In this document: in pieces, positions 35,185 to 42,015 of the stretch
Numbering within the stretch: the stretch's first letter is position 1
How the letters are laid out: every line of letters starts with the position of its first letter
Source: Seohaeicola sp024304985
GTDB taxonomy: Bacteria > Pseudomonadota > Alphaproteobacteria > Rhodobacterales > Rhodobacteraceae
Length of the DNA stretch: 64,000 bases
Direction: 5' to 3'
NCBI RefSeq assembly: GCF_028802875.1
Contig: NZ_JARAMP010000009.1
Location: forward strand, 1 to 64,000
The notes under the pieces: generated by a model
What the model was told of the DNA's origin: nothing
The model's database searches: none
What the model saw: the letters and a program-made list of their open reading frames with translations, nothing else
Translations under genes and position numbers: made by a program

Positions 35185-35883
35185 TTACAGCGCGTTCACC
35201 TGTCCGACCGCCAGCACCGCTCCGGTCGGCAAGCCGGTGGGCGACCCGCCCGGCGGCTCGTCCGATACCGCCAGCACCAGATCAGCCACCCCGGCGCGCA
35301 GCGCATCGGGCAGGATCACGGCCGTCGTCGCGTCCGACGGCAGCACGCCCAGCGACACGGGGGGCGCATCCCCGGCAATCGCCCAGAGTTGCAACACCCG
35401 ACCCTCCGCCGCATCTCCCGCCGTGCGGGTCACGCGCAACTCGGCCGCCGCGCTGTCATAGACCGCCAGCAGACGCAGGCTCTGATCCTCGGCCGCGATC
35501 TCACTGACAAAGAGCGGCGCGCGGGCGGGGCCTTCGGGCAGTTGCAGCGATTGCACCGCAAGGAAACCCGCCACCGCCAACGAGGCGAGGCTCACCGCCT
35601 GCCACAGCCCCGCCCGCTGCCAGAATGGCGCGCGCTGCGGCAGACCGAACAACCTGCGTTCCAGATCGACCTTCACGGCGGCTCGGGGCGTCGCCTCGAC
35701 CACCTCCGCATCCAGACCGGACAGCCGTGCGGTCCATGCCGCCACCGCCGCGGCCAAAGCGGGCTCGCGCGCCAGACGCGCGGCCACGCGCGCCTCTTCT
35801 GCCGGGTCAAGCAGACGCAGCACATATTCCGCCGCCAGCAGGCTGTCATCCTCGCGCGGGGTGTCGGGGGTCACTTCGCTCAT
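35185..35883 (-). CDS. Anti-sigma factor (RskA-like)
   Basis: A 232-residue membrane-bound anti-sigma factor. The N-terminal cytoplasmic region (about 1-85) is a sigma-binding, zinc-finger-like domain (LLAAEYVLRLLDPAEEARVAARL) without the Cys/His set. One membrane helix (about 95-115, LWQAVSLASLAVAGFLAVQ) and an RskA-type C-terminal domain (LQLWAIAGDAPPVSLGVLP) follow. Its ATG overlaps the stop of the adjacent ECF sigma gene (ATGA), so the two are made together. It should hold that sigma factor inactive until a signal is received; the signal is unknown. Confidence 0.9.
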   Translation of the reverse strand: MSEVTPDTPREDDSLLAAEYVLRLLDPAEEARVAARLAREPALAAAVAAWTARLSGLDAEVVEATPRAAVKVDLERRLFGLPQRAPFWQRAGLWQAVSLASLAVAGFLAVQSLQLPEGPARAPLFVSEIAAEDQSLRLLAVYDSAAAELRVTRTAGDAAEGRVLQLWAIAGDAPPVSLGVLPSDATTAVILPDALRAGVADLVLAVSDEPPGGSPTGLPTGAVLAVGQVNAL

Positions 35884-36422
35884 CGCGCCATGCACTCCTG
35901 CAAGGATTGCAGACTGCGCCGCAGCCATGTCCGCATCGTGTTCAGCGGCACGTTGAACCGCGCGGCCAGATCGGCATAGCTCTGCCCCTCCAGATAGGCC
36001 CCGCGCACGGCGGCCCCGCGATCCTGTTCCAGCTCGTCCAGACAGGCGGCGATGCGCCGCGCCTCGCCGGCCGCAACCGCGCTTTGCTCGGGGTTGGGGC
36101 CGGGGGCGGTCAGATGTTCGGCCACATGGTCCAGATCGACTGTGGCGCGGGTCTGGCGCAGCCGGTCGATGGCGGTGTTGCGGGCGATCGTGATCATCCA
36201 GGTCATGGGACTCATTCCATTCGCGCTATACCGTCCGGCATGGCGCCATATCTTCATATAGGCATCCTGCACGGCATCCTCCGCGCTGGCCCTGTCATTC
36301 AAGACACGCAGGACCACACCAAAGAGTTTCGCGCTCGTATTGTCATAAAGCTTTGAAAAGGCCGCTCTGTCGCCCAAGGCCACGCGGGCGATCAGGTCCT
36401 CGATATCATGTGCCGTGGCCAT
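35880..36422 (-). CDS. ECF sigma factor
   Basis: A 180-residue extracytoplasmic-function sigma factor. Region 2 (about 15-85) has FSKLYDNTSAKLFGVVLRVL, AEDAVQDAYMKIW and TWMITIARNTAIDRLR. Region 4 (about 120-175) has YLEGQSYADLAARFNVPLNTMRTWLRRSL. The ATG at 36422 is supported by GGTGAAAG; a GTG at 36437 is possible but has no ribosome site. It leads the pair with its anti-sigma factor. The region upstream may hold the autoregulated promoter, not identifiable here. Confidence 0.92.
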   Translation of the reverse strand: MATAHDIEDLIARVALGDRAAFSKLYDNTSAKLFGVVLRVLNDRASAEDAVQDAYMKIWRHAGRYSANGMSPMTWMITIARNTAIDRLRQTRATVDLDHVAEHLTAPGPNPEQSAVAAGEARRIAACLDELEQDRGAAVRGAYLEGQSYADLAARFNVPLNTMRTWLRRSLQSLQECMAR

Positions 36423-36656
36423 CTCGCGCGCTTTCACCCGTTGGATCTGTCGTGAACGATTCTATCGCAGACGGGTCGGATCACAAGGCGGAAGGGCGAT
36501 TATTTCGCGCCGATGCCCCATGACACGCCCGTGAAGGTGCAGAAGATCTGGCAAAGAGGGTGATTTTCAGGCGGTGAACGGCCTGCTATCCAGATGCCCC
36601 CTTGTGAGAGCGACAATTCGGGTTACATTCAAGAACAGCGGAACAGCGAGGTCATC

Positions 36657-36986
36657 ATGCCCAAACTCATACGCCTTTACATCACCCAGGCCGCCATCGG
36701 CTTCGGCCTTGCAGGCGTCTTCGTCGGCATGCTGCTGTGGTTCAACATCGCGAATCTGTGGCATCTGGTCACCCATTCCGACATGGGCTTTCTGGCGGTT
36801 CTCGTGCTTTGGGTCTCGAATGGCGTGGTCTTCGGCGGTGTCCAATTCGCGATCTCGGTGATGCGGATCAAGGACGATGACGACGATGAACCGCGCGGCG
36901 GTCCCCGTCGTCCGATCCATGTGGATACGTCCCGCATGATCCCCGTGCGTGTCGCCGCCAAGGCTGGGCGCGGCCCGCGCCGCTGA
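36657..36986 (+). CDS. Small membrane protein, hypothetical
   Basis: A 109-residue protein with two membrane helices (about residues 10-30 and 42-66, with GFGLAGVFVGMLLWF and FLAVLVLWVSNGVVFGGVQF). A highly charged cytoplasmic tail follows: DDDDDEPRGG, then basic residues to the end. AGCGAGG precedes the ATG at 36657. It is followed by a strong terminator, so it forms a single-gene transcript. I do not recognise a family. Confidence 0.75.
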   Translation: MPKLIRLYITQAAIGFGLAGVFVGMLLWFNIANLWHLVTHSDMGFLAVLVLWVSNGVVFGGVQFAISVMRIKDDDDDEPRGGPRRPIHVDTSRMIPVRVAAKAGRGPRR

Positions 36987-37009
36987 TCCTGTCGGATATC
37001 CTGCGATGA

Positions 37010-37033
37010 AGGGGCCTTCCGGCCCCTTTTTTC
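37010..37033 (+). terminator. Rho-independent terminator after small membrane protein
   Basis: GGGGCC (37012-37017), loop TTCC, GGCCCC (37022-37027), then TTTTTT. This is a near-textbook intrinsic terminator with the A-run on the upstream side. Confidence 0.9.
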
Positions 37034-37039
37034 ATCTCC

Positions 37040-37290
37040 CGCAGAGGGTCCGAAAAAAAACGGTAACAGTCTGTATCAGTGCAGGAAAGTGGCGGGCCCG
37101 CAGCGGCCGTGTGGTTGACGCATTCCCGAGAGCCTGTGTGTACAGGTGGGCGTCAGGTAATCAGACCAGGGTCAGATCAGAGCCAACTCCCTCGGAAGTG
37201 TTTAAGGCCACTGGAATGTAACCGTTCACGTGAAGAGCAGCACCCGCCACAGCAACAGTTAGGCACTCTGCCCCCCTTCGGCAAGGGGTT
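37040..37290. other. Unexplained 250-bp non-coding stretch
   Basis: Between the terminator at 37033 and the SOS box of mmcB lies a gene-free stretch with several short dyads: CCTGT-GTGT-ACAGG near 37134, TTCACGTGAA near 37227 and CCCCTT-CGGC-AAGGGG at about 37273-37288. Frames that cross it look random. A TTGACG at about 37116 could be a -35 element. A small RNA that ends at the last hairpin is possible; it did not match tmRNA, RNase P RNA, SRP RNA or 6S RNA as I know them. Confidence 0.35.
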
Positions 37291-37296
37291 GCAAAT

Positions 37297-37311
37297 GTTC
37301 CTGTTCTGTTC
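37297..37311 (+). promoter_or_regulatory. LexA (SOS) box upstream of mmcB
   Basis: GTTCCTGTTCTGTTC is an exact GTTC-N7-GTTC, the alphaproteobacterial LexA-binding sequence. It ends 12 bp before the mmcB start codon, where LexA would block transcription or initiation. mmcB is a known LexA target in Caulobacter. Confidence 0.8.
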
Positions 37312-37323
37312 AAATCTGGCGGC

Positions 37324-37779
37324 ATGAGCGATCCGATCCCCTCACTGACCCAGCACGGCCGCCTTCTGGCCCGTGGTGTCGCCCGTCATCTGCTGGGCCA
37401 TGGCATCGTCACGCTCGAGGAATTCGTGCCCGCACGCGGTCTGCGCGTCGATCTGATCGGCCTGACCCCGACGGGCGAGATCTGGGTGGTCGAATGCAAA
37501 TCCTGCCGCGCCGACTTCATGGGGGATGCGAAATGGCGGGGCTATCTGGAGTGGTGTGACCGTTTTTTCTGGGCGGTGGATGCGGATTTCCCCGTGGACC
37601 TGCTGCCCGATGATAGCGGGTTGATCCTGTCCGATCCCTATGACGCCGAAATCATCCGCATGGCCCCTGACACTCCGCTGGCCCCGGCGCGGCGGCGCAA
37701 GCTGACGCAGATGTTCGCGCGCCACGCGGCGCAACGCCTGCACCTGCTGCGCGATCCCGATGCCCGAGGGGCGTTCTAG
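37324..37779 (+). CDS. mmcB: MmcB-family DNA repair protein
   Basis: A 151-residue putative nuclease of the MmcB family, involved in survival after mitomycin C-type DNA damage. A PD-(D/E)xK-like core is visible: Asp43 in RVDLIGL, then Glu57 and Lys59 in WVVECKSCRADF. The remainder, WRGYLEWCDRFFWAVDADFP, is typical of the family. The start follows an exact SOS box by 12 bp. The length is the usual one. Confidence 0.9.
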   Translation: MSDPIPSLTQHGRLLARGVARHLLGHGIVTLEEFVPARGLRVDLIGLTPTGEIWVVECKSCRADFMGDAKWRGYLEWCDRFFWAVDADFPVDLLPDDSGLILSDPYDAEIIRMAPDTPLAPARRRKLTQMFARHAAQRLHLLRDPDARGAF

Positions 37780-37791
37780 GCCGGATACGGC

Positions 37792-37980
37792 CTACTTCTT
37801 GACCAGACGCGCGGCGGCAGCGGCGGCCATGATCTCTTCCGCGATCTCTTCGGCCTCTTCGGGATCGAAATCCATCGGCACCTCGATGCCCTGCGATTCC
37901 ACGAAGATCCGCACCATGCCCAATTCGGTCGGGCCGATCTGAAGGTTCGCCTCGATATCGCGTTCGCTGTTGATGCCCAT
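37792..37980 (-). CDS. Small conserved protein (DUF6324-type)
   Basis: A 62-residue acidic, helical protein, MGINSERDIEANLQIGPTE, then a short β part (MVRIFVESQGIEVPMDF) and a helical tail DPEEAEEIAEEIMAAAAAAR. It is soluble and without signal. I recall this as the DUF6324 family of Rhodobacteraceae, which has no known function. The ATG at 37980 is the start that fits the family; the frame is open further upstream but overlaps the divergent GNAT gene. Confidence 0.7.
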   Translation of the reverse strand: MGINSERDIEANLQIGPTELGMVRIFVESQGIEVPMDFDPEEAEEIAEEIMAAAAAARLVKK

Positions 37981-38059
37981 GATCCGGTCTCCGCTGATTG
38001 GCCAATCTGCTATCGGTTTCACCCTTGATTGGCAAGCGCGGGCAGGCTCATATCGCCCC

Positions 38060-38542
38060 ATGCGTGATGCCGTCTTCCGCCTCTTCACACCCTCTGACGC
38101 GCCATGGCTGGCCGCGCGCCACGGCGCGCTCTATGCCGAATATGACGGGTTTGACGAAACCTTCGGCCCGCTGGTCGCCGGAATCCTTGCCGATTTCATC
38201 GCGGATCACGATCCCACGCGCGAGGCGGGCTGGATCGCCGAGGTTGAGGGCCGCCCCATGGGCAGCATCTTCTGCGTGCAACTGGACGACCAAACCGCCA
38301 AGCTGCGCCTCTTTTTGCTGGAACCGCAGATGCGCGGGCAGGGGCTGGGCCAGCGGATGCTGACCCATTGCATGGATTTCGCCCGCGCCGCCGGATATCG
38401 GCGCATGGAACTGTGGACCCATGAAAGCCACAAGGCCGCCTGCGCGCTCTATGCCGCCAATGGCTGGCGGCTGACCGCATCGAAACCGGTGCATTCCTTC
38501 GGCCGCGATCTGGTCGAGCAAAGCTGGAAAATTGATCTCTGA
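38060..38542 (+). CDS. GNAT-family N-acetyltransferase
   Basis: A 160-residue acetyltransferase with the acetyl-CoA-binding motif QMRGQGLGQRMLTHCMDFARA (about residues 94-114), preceded by AKLRLFLLEP and followed by MELWTHESHKAACALYAANGW. This GNAT subclass acts on small amines, peptides or proteins; the substrate is unknown. The ATG at 38060 is preferred; it lies 79 bp from the divergent DUF6324-type gene. Confidence 0.88.
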   Translation: MRDAVFRLFTPSDAPWLAARHGALYAEYDGFDETFGPLVAGILADFIADHDPTREAGWIAEVEGRPMGSIFCVQLDDQTAKLRLFLLEPQMRGQGLGQRMLTHCMDFARAAGYRRMELWTHESHKAACALYAANGWRLTASKPVHSFGRDLVEQSWKIDL

Positions 38543-38585
38543 CGGGCTTGCAATCATCGGGGCTTGGGGGTAAATCCCCCGCAGT

Positions 38586-38662
38586 GCCGCCTTAGCTCAG
38601 TTGGTTAGAGCGCTTGATTGTGGATCAAGAGGTCCCCCGTTCGAGCCGGGGAGGTGGTACCA
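38586..38662 (+). tRNA. tRNA-His (anticodon GUG)
   Basis: Acceptor GCCGCCT pairs with AGGTGGT (two G-U pairs). The anticodon stem CTTGA/TCAAG encloses TTGTGGA, giving GTG. The T-arm carries GTTCGAGCC and CCA is encoded. Base 38585 before the first stem base is T, and the discriminator is A. So there is no encoded G-1 and no C73, the unusual tRNA-His type of alphaproteobacteria. Confidence 0.95.
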
Positions 38663-38685
38663 TCCTTCCCCTGACAACAGATAAC

Positions 38686-38985
38686 CTATTCCGCCTGAAC
38701 GGTAATCTCCTGCCGCAATGCGCCATCCGCACGATCATAGATCAGGATGCGGTCATCGGTCGTCACAACCGCATACCAGTTCGGCGTCGCCGTGAACGCC
38801 TGTGCCCGCGTTCCATCGGGCAGCGTGATCACTTCGGGCAAAGGGGCAGGGGCGGTCGGGAAGCGGGTGACAAACAGCACGATCAGCACTAGAAGCCCCG
38901 CAACCATCGTGGCGGTCAGTCCCGTCACCAACAGCCGCAGAAACCGCAGATTGCCCGGCTCGGGCAGATTGGATTGATCATTCAT
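38686..38985 (-). CDS. DUF6476-type single-pass membrane protein
   Basis: A 99-residue protein: polar N-terminus NDQSNLPEPGNLRF, one membrane helix (about 17-40, LLVTGLTATMVAGLLVLIVLF), then a domain of about 55 residues, LPEVITLPDGTRAQAF and WYAVVTTDDRILIYDRADGAL, resembling a β-propeller-like repeat. I recall this family as DUF6476 of Rhodobacteraceae. Its start codon overlaps that of divergent rluD by two bases. The function is unknown. Confidence 0.75.
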   Translation of the reverse strand: MNDQSNLPEPGNLRFLRLLVTGLTATMVAGLLVLIVLFVTRFPTAPAPLPEVITLPDGTRAQAFTATPNWYAVVTTDDRILIYDRADGALRQEITVQAE

Positions 38986-40009
38986 GGCTCAGGATCGCCT
39001 TTCTGTCCGGATCAGTGACGACCCGCCGCCCCGCCTTGATAAGGCGCTTTCACGTGATGTGCCAGATGATGCAAGCCTCTCGCGCACCCGTCTGACACGG
39101 CTGATCGCCGATGGTCATGTCATGCTCAATGGGCAGGTCGCAACCGACCCCAAAGCCCGCGTGGCAGCCGGAGATCTGGTCGAAATCACCGTGCCTCTGG
39201 CCGAGGACAGCCATATCGGCCCCGAATCCATCCCCCTGTCCGTGGTGTTCGAAGATGACGACCTGATCGTGATCGACAAACCCGCCGGGATGGTGGTGCA
39301 TCCCGCGCCCGGCTCGCCCTCGGGCACGCTGGTCAATGCGCTTCTGGCCCATTGCGGCGATGATCTGTCGGGCGTGGGCGGCATGAAACGCCCCGGCATC
39401 GTGCACCGGATCGACAAGGACACGTCGGGCCTGCTGGTGGTGGCCAAGACCGACCGCGCCCATCACGGCCTCGCCGCCCAATTCGAGAAACATACAGTCG
39501 AGCGTTATTACAAGGCCGTGGTCTATGGCGTGCCCGATGCCAATGATCCGCGCCTGCGTGGCGTGCGCGGCGTCAGTTTCGAGCCGGGCAATATCCTCAA
39601 GGTCACCACCCAACTGGCCCGCCACAAAACCGACCGGCAGCGGCAGGCGGTGCTCTTTCAGGGTGGTCGCCACGCCGTCACACGGGCCCGCATCGTTGAC
39701 AGTTTCGGGACCCCGCCCGTGGTCTCGCTGGTGGAATGCTGGCTGGAAACCGGACGCACCCATCAGATCCGCGTCCATATGGCCCATGCCGGTCACGCGC
39801 TGGTGGGCGACCCGACCTATGGCGGGCGGCGCAAACTGGCGCGCGGGGCGATCAGCGACATGGCCGACGCGGCCGTGCGTGATTTTCCGCGACAGGCGCT
39901 ACACGCACAAGTTCTGGGCTTCATTCACCCTGTCAGCGGTGAATCATTGCGCTTTGAGGCCGATGTTCCGCAAGATATGACGGCCTTGATTGCGCTGCTT
40001 CAGGGCTGA
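38984..40009 (+). CDS. Pseudouridine synthase, RluA/RluD family
   Basis: A 341-residue enzyme: N-terminal S4 RNA-binding domain (about 15-85, with LDKALSRD and VMLNGQVATDPKARVAAGD), then a catalytic domain with the HRIDKDTSGLLVVAKT motif (catalytic Asp in RIDKDTSG, about 144-149) and the TGRTHQIRVHM motif. It probably modifies 23S rRNA as RluD does. The ATG at 38984 shares CATG with the divergent DUF6476-type gene, so its promoter must lie within that gene or the transcript is nearly leaderless. Confidence 0.93.
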   Translation: MAQDRLSVRISDDPPPRLDKALSRDVPDDASLSRTRLTRLIADGHVMLNGQVATDPKARVAAGDLVEITVPLAEDSHIGPESIPLSVVFEDDDLIVIDKPAGMVVHPAPGSPSGTLVNALLAHCGDDLSGVGGMKRPGIVHRIDKDTSGLLVVAKTDRAHHGLAAQFEKHTVERYYKAVVYGVPDANDPRLRGVRGVSFEPGNILKVTTQLARHKTDRQRQAVLFQGGRHAVTRARIVDSFGTPPVVSLVECWLETGRTHQIRVHMAHAGHALVGDPTYGGRRKLARGAISDMADAAVRDFPRQALHAQVLGFIHPVSGESLRFEADVPQDMTALIALLQG

Positions 40010-40166
40010 ACCCACCCGCAACAGAACCGTTCAGGGCCAGATCCTGCGAAAAACCTGCTCAAGCACGGAACACAGGCGTGCACATCGACGTTACATTTCA
40101 TGACACAGGCTGTCCGTAGCGACGGATAATCGGATATGGTTCGTTAAACATTTCGCTTCACAAGGC

Positions 40167-40195
40167 TTGAAAGCCCCCGGAGCGCAGCATAAATG
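40167..40195 (+). promoter_or_regulatory. Candidate sigma-32-type promoter of rpoH
   Basis: CTTGAAA (40167-40173) and CATAAAT (40189-40195) are separated by 15 bp. They resemble the RpoH -35 (CTTGAA) and the -10 (CAT/CTATNT) elements in this group. It lies 55-83 bp before the rpoH start, so rpoH may be autoregulated. Confidence 0.5.
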
Positions 40196-40249
40196 CGATG
40201 TTAATCCCCTTAACTTAACGGGGACCCCAAGTGGAAAGGGACGGAGTCA

Positions 40250-41146
40250 ATGAGCAACTATGCAAATCTTCCGGCACCGACGCCCGAAGGCGGTCTGAAC
40301 CGCTATATGCAGGAGATCCGGAAGTTCCCGCTTCTGGAGCCGGAAGAGGAATATATGCTGGCCAAGCGCTGGGTCGAAGAGCAGGACACAGAGGCCGCGC
40401 ACCGGATGGTGACAAGCCACCTGCGTCTGGCCGCCAAGATCGCGATGGGCTATCGCGGCTATGGCCTGCCGCAGGCCGAGGTGATCTCCGAGGCGAATGT
40501 CGGCCTGATGCAGGCGGTCAAGCGGTTCGACCCTGAAAAGGGCTTCCGCCTTGCGACCTATGCAATGTGGTGGATCCGCGCCTCGATCCAGGAATATATC
40601 CTGCGCTCGTGGTCTCTTGTGAAGCTGGGCACGACCTCGGCGCAGAAGAAACTGTTCTTTAACCTGCGCAAGGCCAAGGCCAAGATCGGCGCATTGGAAG
40701 AAGGCGACCTGCGTCCCGAGAACGTCAAGCAGATCGCGACGGATCTGGGCGTCACCGAGGATGAGGTGATCAGCATGAACCGCCGCCTCTCAGGTGGCGA
40801 TGCCTCGCTGAATGCCACCATCGGCTCCGAGGGCGAAGGGTCCATGCAATGGCAGGACTGGCTTGAGGATGAAGATGCGGATCAGGCCACCGATTATGCC
40901 GAACGGGACGAGATGGAAGCCCGCCGCGCCCTTCTGGTGCAGGCGATGGATGTGCTGAACGAACGCGAACGGGACATCCTGACCCAGCGCCGTCTGGCCG
41001 AAGAGACTGTCACGCTCGAGGATCTGAGCGCGCAATACGACGTCAGCCGCGAACGAATCCGCCAGATCGAGGTGCGGGCGTTCGAGAAGCTGCAAAAGCG
41101 GATGCGCGAACTGGCCATGGCCAAGGGTATGCTGGAAACAGCCTGA
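40250..41146 (+). CDS. rpoH: RNA polymerase sigma-32 (heat-shock) factor RpoH
   Basis: A 298-residue group 3 sigma factor. Region 1.2/2 has MQEIRKFPLLEPEEEYMLAKRW and SHLRLAAKIAMGYRGYGLP; the -10 recognition part is RLATYAMWWIRASIQEYI. The RpoH box (about residues 130-140) reads KLFFNLRKAKAK. Region 4 ends with the helix-turn-helix TLEDLSAQYDVSRERIRQIEV. GGAAAGGGACGGAG provides the ribosome site. Rhodobacters often have two RpoH paralogues; only one lies here. It directs heat-shock gene transcription. Confidence 0.96.
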   Translation: MSNYANLPAPTPEGGLNRYMQEIRKFPLLEPEEEYMLAKRWVEEQDTEAAHRMVTSHLRLAAKIAMGYRGYGLPQAEVISEANVGLMQAVKRFDPEKGFRLATYAMWWIRASIQEYILRSWSLVKLGTTSAQKKLFFNLRKAKAKIGALEEGDLRPENVKQIATDLGVTEDEVISMNRRLSGGDASLNATIGSEGEGSMQWQDWLEDEDADQATDYAERDEMEARRALLVQAMDVLNERERDILTQRRLAEETVTLEDLSAQYDVSRERIRQIEVRAFEKLQKRMRELAMAKGMLETA

Positions 41147-41224
41147 TCAATTCAAGGCTTGAAACCGGCGGCACCGGCCTTCTAGGCTGGTGCCGTTTTG
41201 CGTGATGCAGGAAAGGACCGGATC

Positions 41225-41494
41225 ATGGCAGGCGGATGGGCGCGCGACGGCGCGGTAAACGAACAGATCGAAGCCTCGATTCAGGACGAACTCGCATGCC
41301 TGAAAGCCCGCCGCGCGCCGGTGGGCGAAAGCCTCACCCATTGCGCCGATTGCGAGGAACCCATCCCCGAGGCACGGCGCGCCGCGATTCCGGGCGTCAA
41401 ACTCTGCATCGACTGCCAGCAGGAACGCCAAAGTGCCCAAGCGCAGCGCGGCGGCATCAACCGGCGTGGGTCAAAAGACAGCCAGTTGAAGTAG
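41225..41494 (+). CDS. DksA/TraR-family C4-type zinc finger protein
   Basis: An 89-residue protein with an N-terminal helix of about 40 residues and a C4 zinc finger (CADCEEPIPEARRAAIPGVK...CIDCQQERQ, about residues 41-69). This is the short TraR-like form rather than full DksA. Such proteins bind the RNA polymerase secondary channel. The ATG at 41225 is chosen for its fit to the family length. Confidence 0.88.
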   Translation: MAGGWARDGAVNEQIEASIQDELACLKARRAPVGESLTHCADCEEPIPEARRAAIPGVKLCIDCQQERQSAQAQRGGINRRGSKDSQLK

Positions 41495-41502
41495 GGGGCG
41501 AG

Positions 41503-41531
41503 CGCCCCTGAGTATTTGCGGAACGATCAAG
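41503..41531 (+). repeat. Intergenic repeat, copy 4
   Basis: CGCCCCTGAGTATTTGCGG followed by AACGATCAAGG is a diverged relative of the elements at 24565 and 30106 (ATTTGCGG core). It lies between the DksA-like gene and the convergent GNAT gene. Confidence 0.45.
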
Positions 41532-41538
41532 GGCGCGG

Positions 41539-42015
41539 TCAGCTTTCCAGCGACAACCGCATGATATGCTGCGGCCCCGCGCCGCCGTGGGGCCAGATCG
41601 CACCCGTATCCTGAAACCCGCCCTTTCGGTAACTGGCGATAGCCGCAGGGTTTTGCAGGTTCACGGTCAGCCAAAGGCGGCGCGCCTGTGGATATAGACC
41701 GCGCAGATAGGCGGGCAGGGCACGCATTGCCGCCGTGCCGATCCCCTGTCCCTGCCGCGCCGCATCCACGATCACCGCGCGCAATCCCAGATCGCCCGCT
41801 TCGGCAAAGCCATGGAGTGCGGGATAGGTCCGGTCGATCTTGAAAAAACCGACCGGCTGACCTTCGACCAGCATCGCATGGAAATCGACGCCCTCCTGCG
41901 GGGCATCGAAAGCCTCGGCTACCGTCCCGGCAAAGCGCCGCTGGTCCGGATGCACCGTCAGATGCGCCACACGGTCACGGTCGGCAAGGCTGAGGGGGCC
42001 GAGCGTGACGCTCAC
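41539..42015 (-). CDS. GNAT-family N-acetyltransferase
   Basis: A 158-residue acetyltransferase. It has GFFKIDRTYPAL and LGLRAVIVDAARQGQGIGTAAMRALPAYLRG, with the R/QGxGxA acetyl-CoA loop, followed by RLWLTVNLQNPAAIASYRKGGFQDTG. The substrate is unknown. Its ATG overlaps the stop of the upstream oligoendopeptidase gene (ATGA), so the two are translationally coupled and may act in one pathway, possibly on peptides. Confidence 0.88.
   Translation of the reverse strand: MSVTLGPLSLADRDRVAHLTVHPDQRRFAGTVAEAFDAPQEGVDFHAMLVEGQPVGFFKIDRTYPALHGFAEAGDLGLRAVIVDAARQGQGIGTAAMRALPAYLRGLYPQARRLWLTVNLQNPAAIASYRKGGFQDTGAIWPHGGAGPQHIMRLSLES

Noticed and set aside
37079..37327. Small open frames in the stretch upstream of mmcB
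   Set aside because: No ribosome site or family features; they run into the mmcB start and SOS box.
40201..40221. Possible CtrA-binding site (TTAA repeats) before rpoH
   Set aside because: TTAA repeats are present, but the spacing is not the TTAA-N7-TTAA of CtrA boxes.
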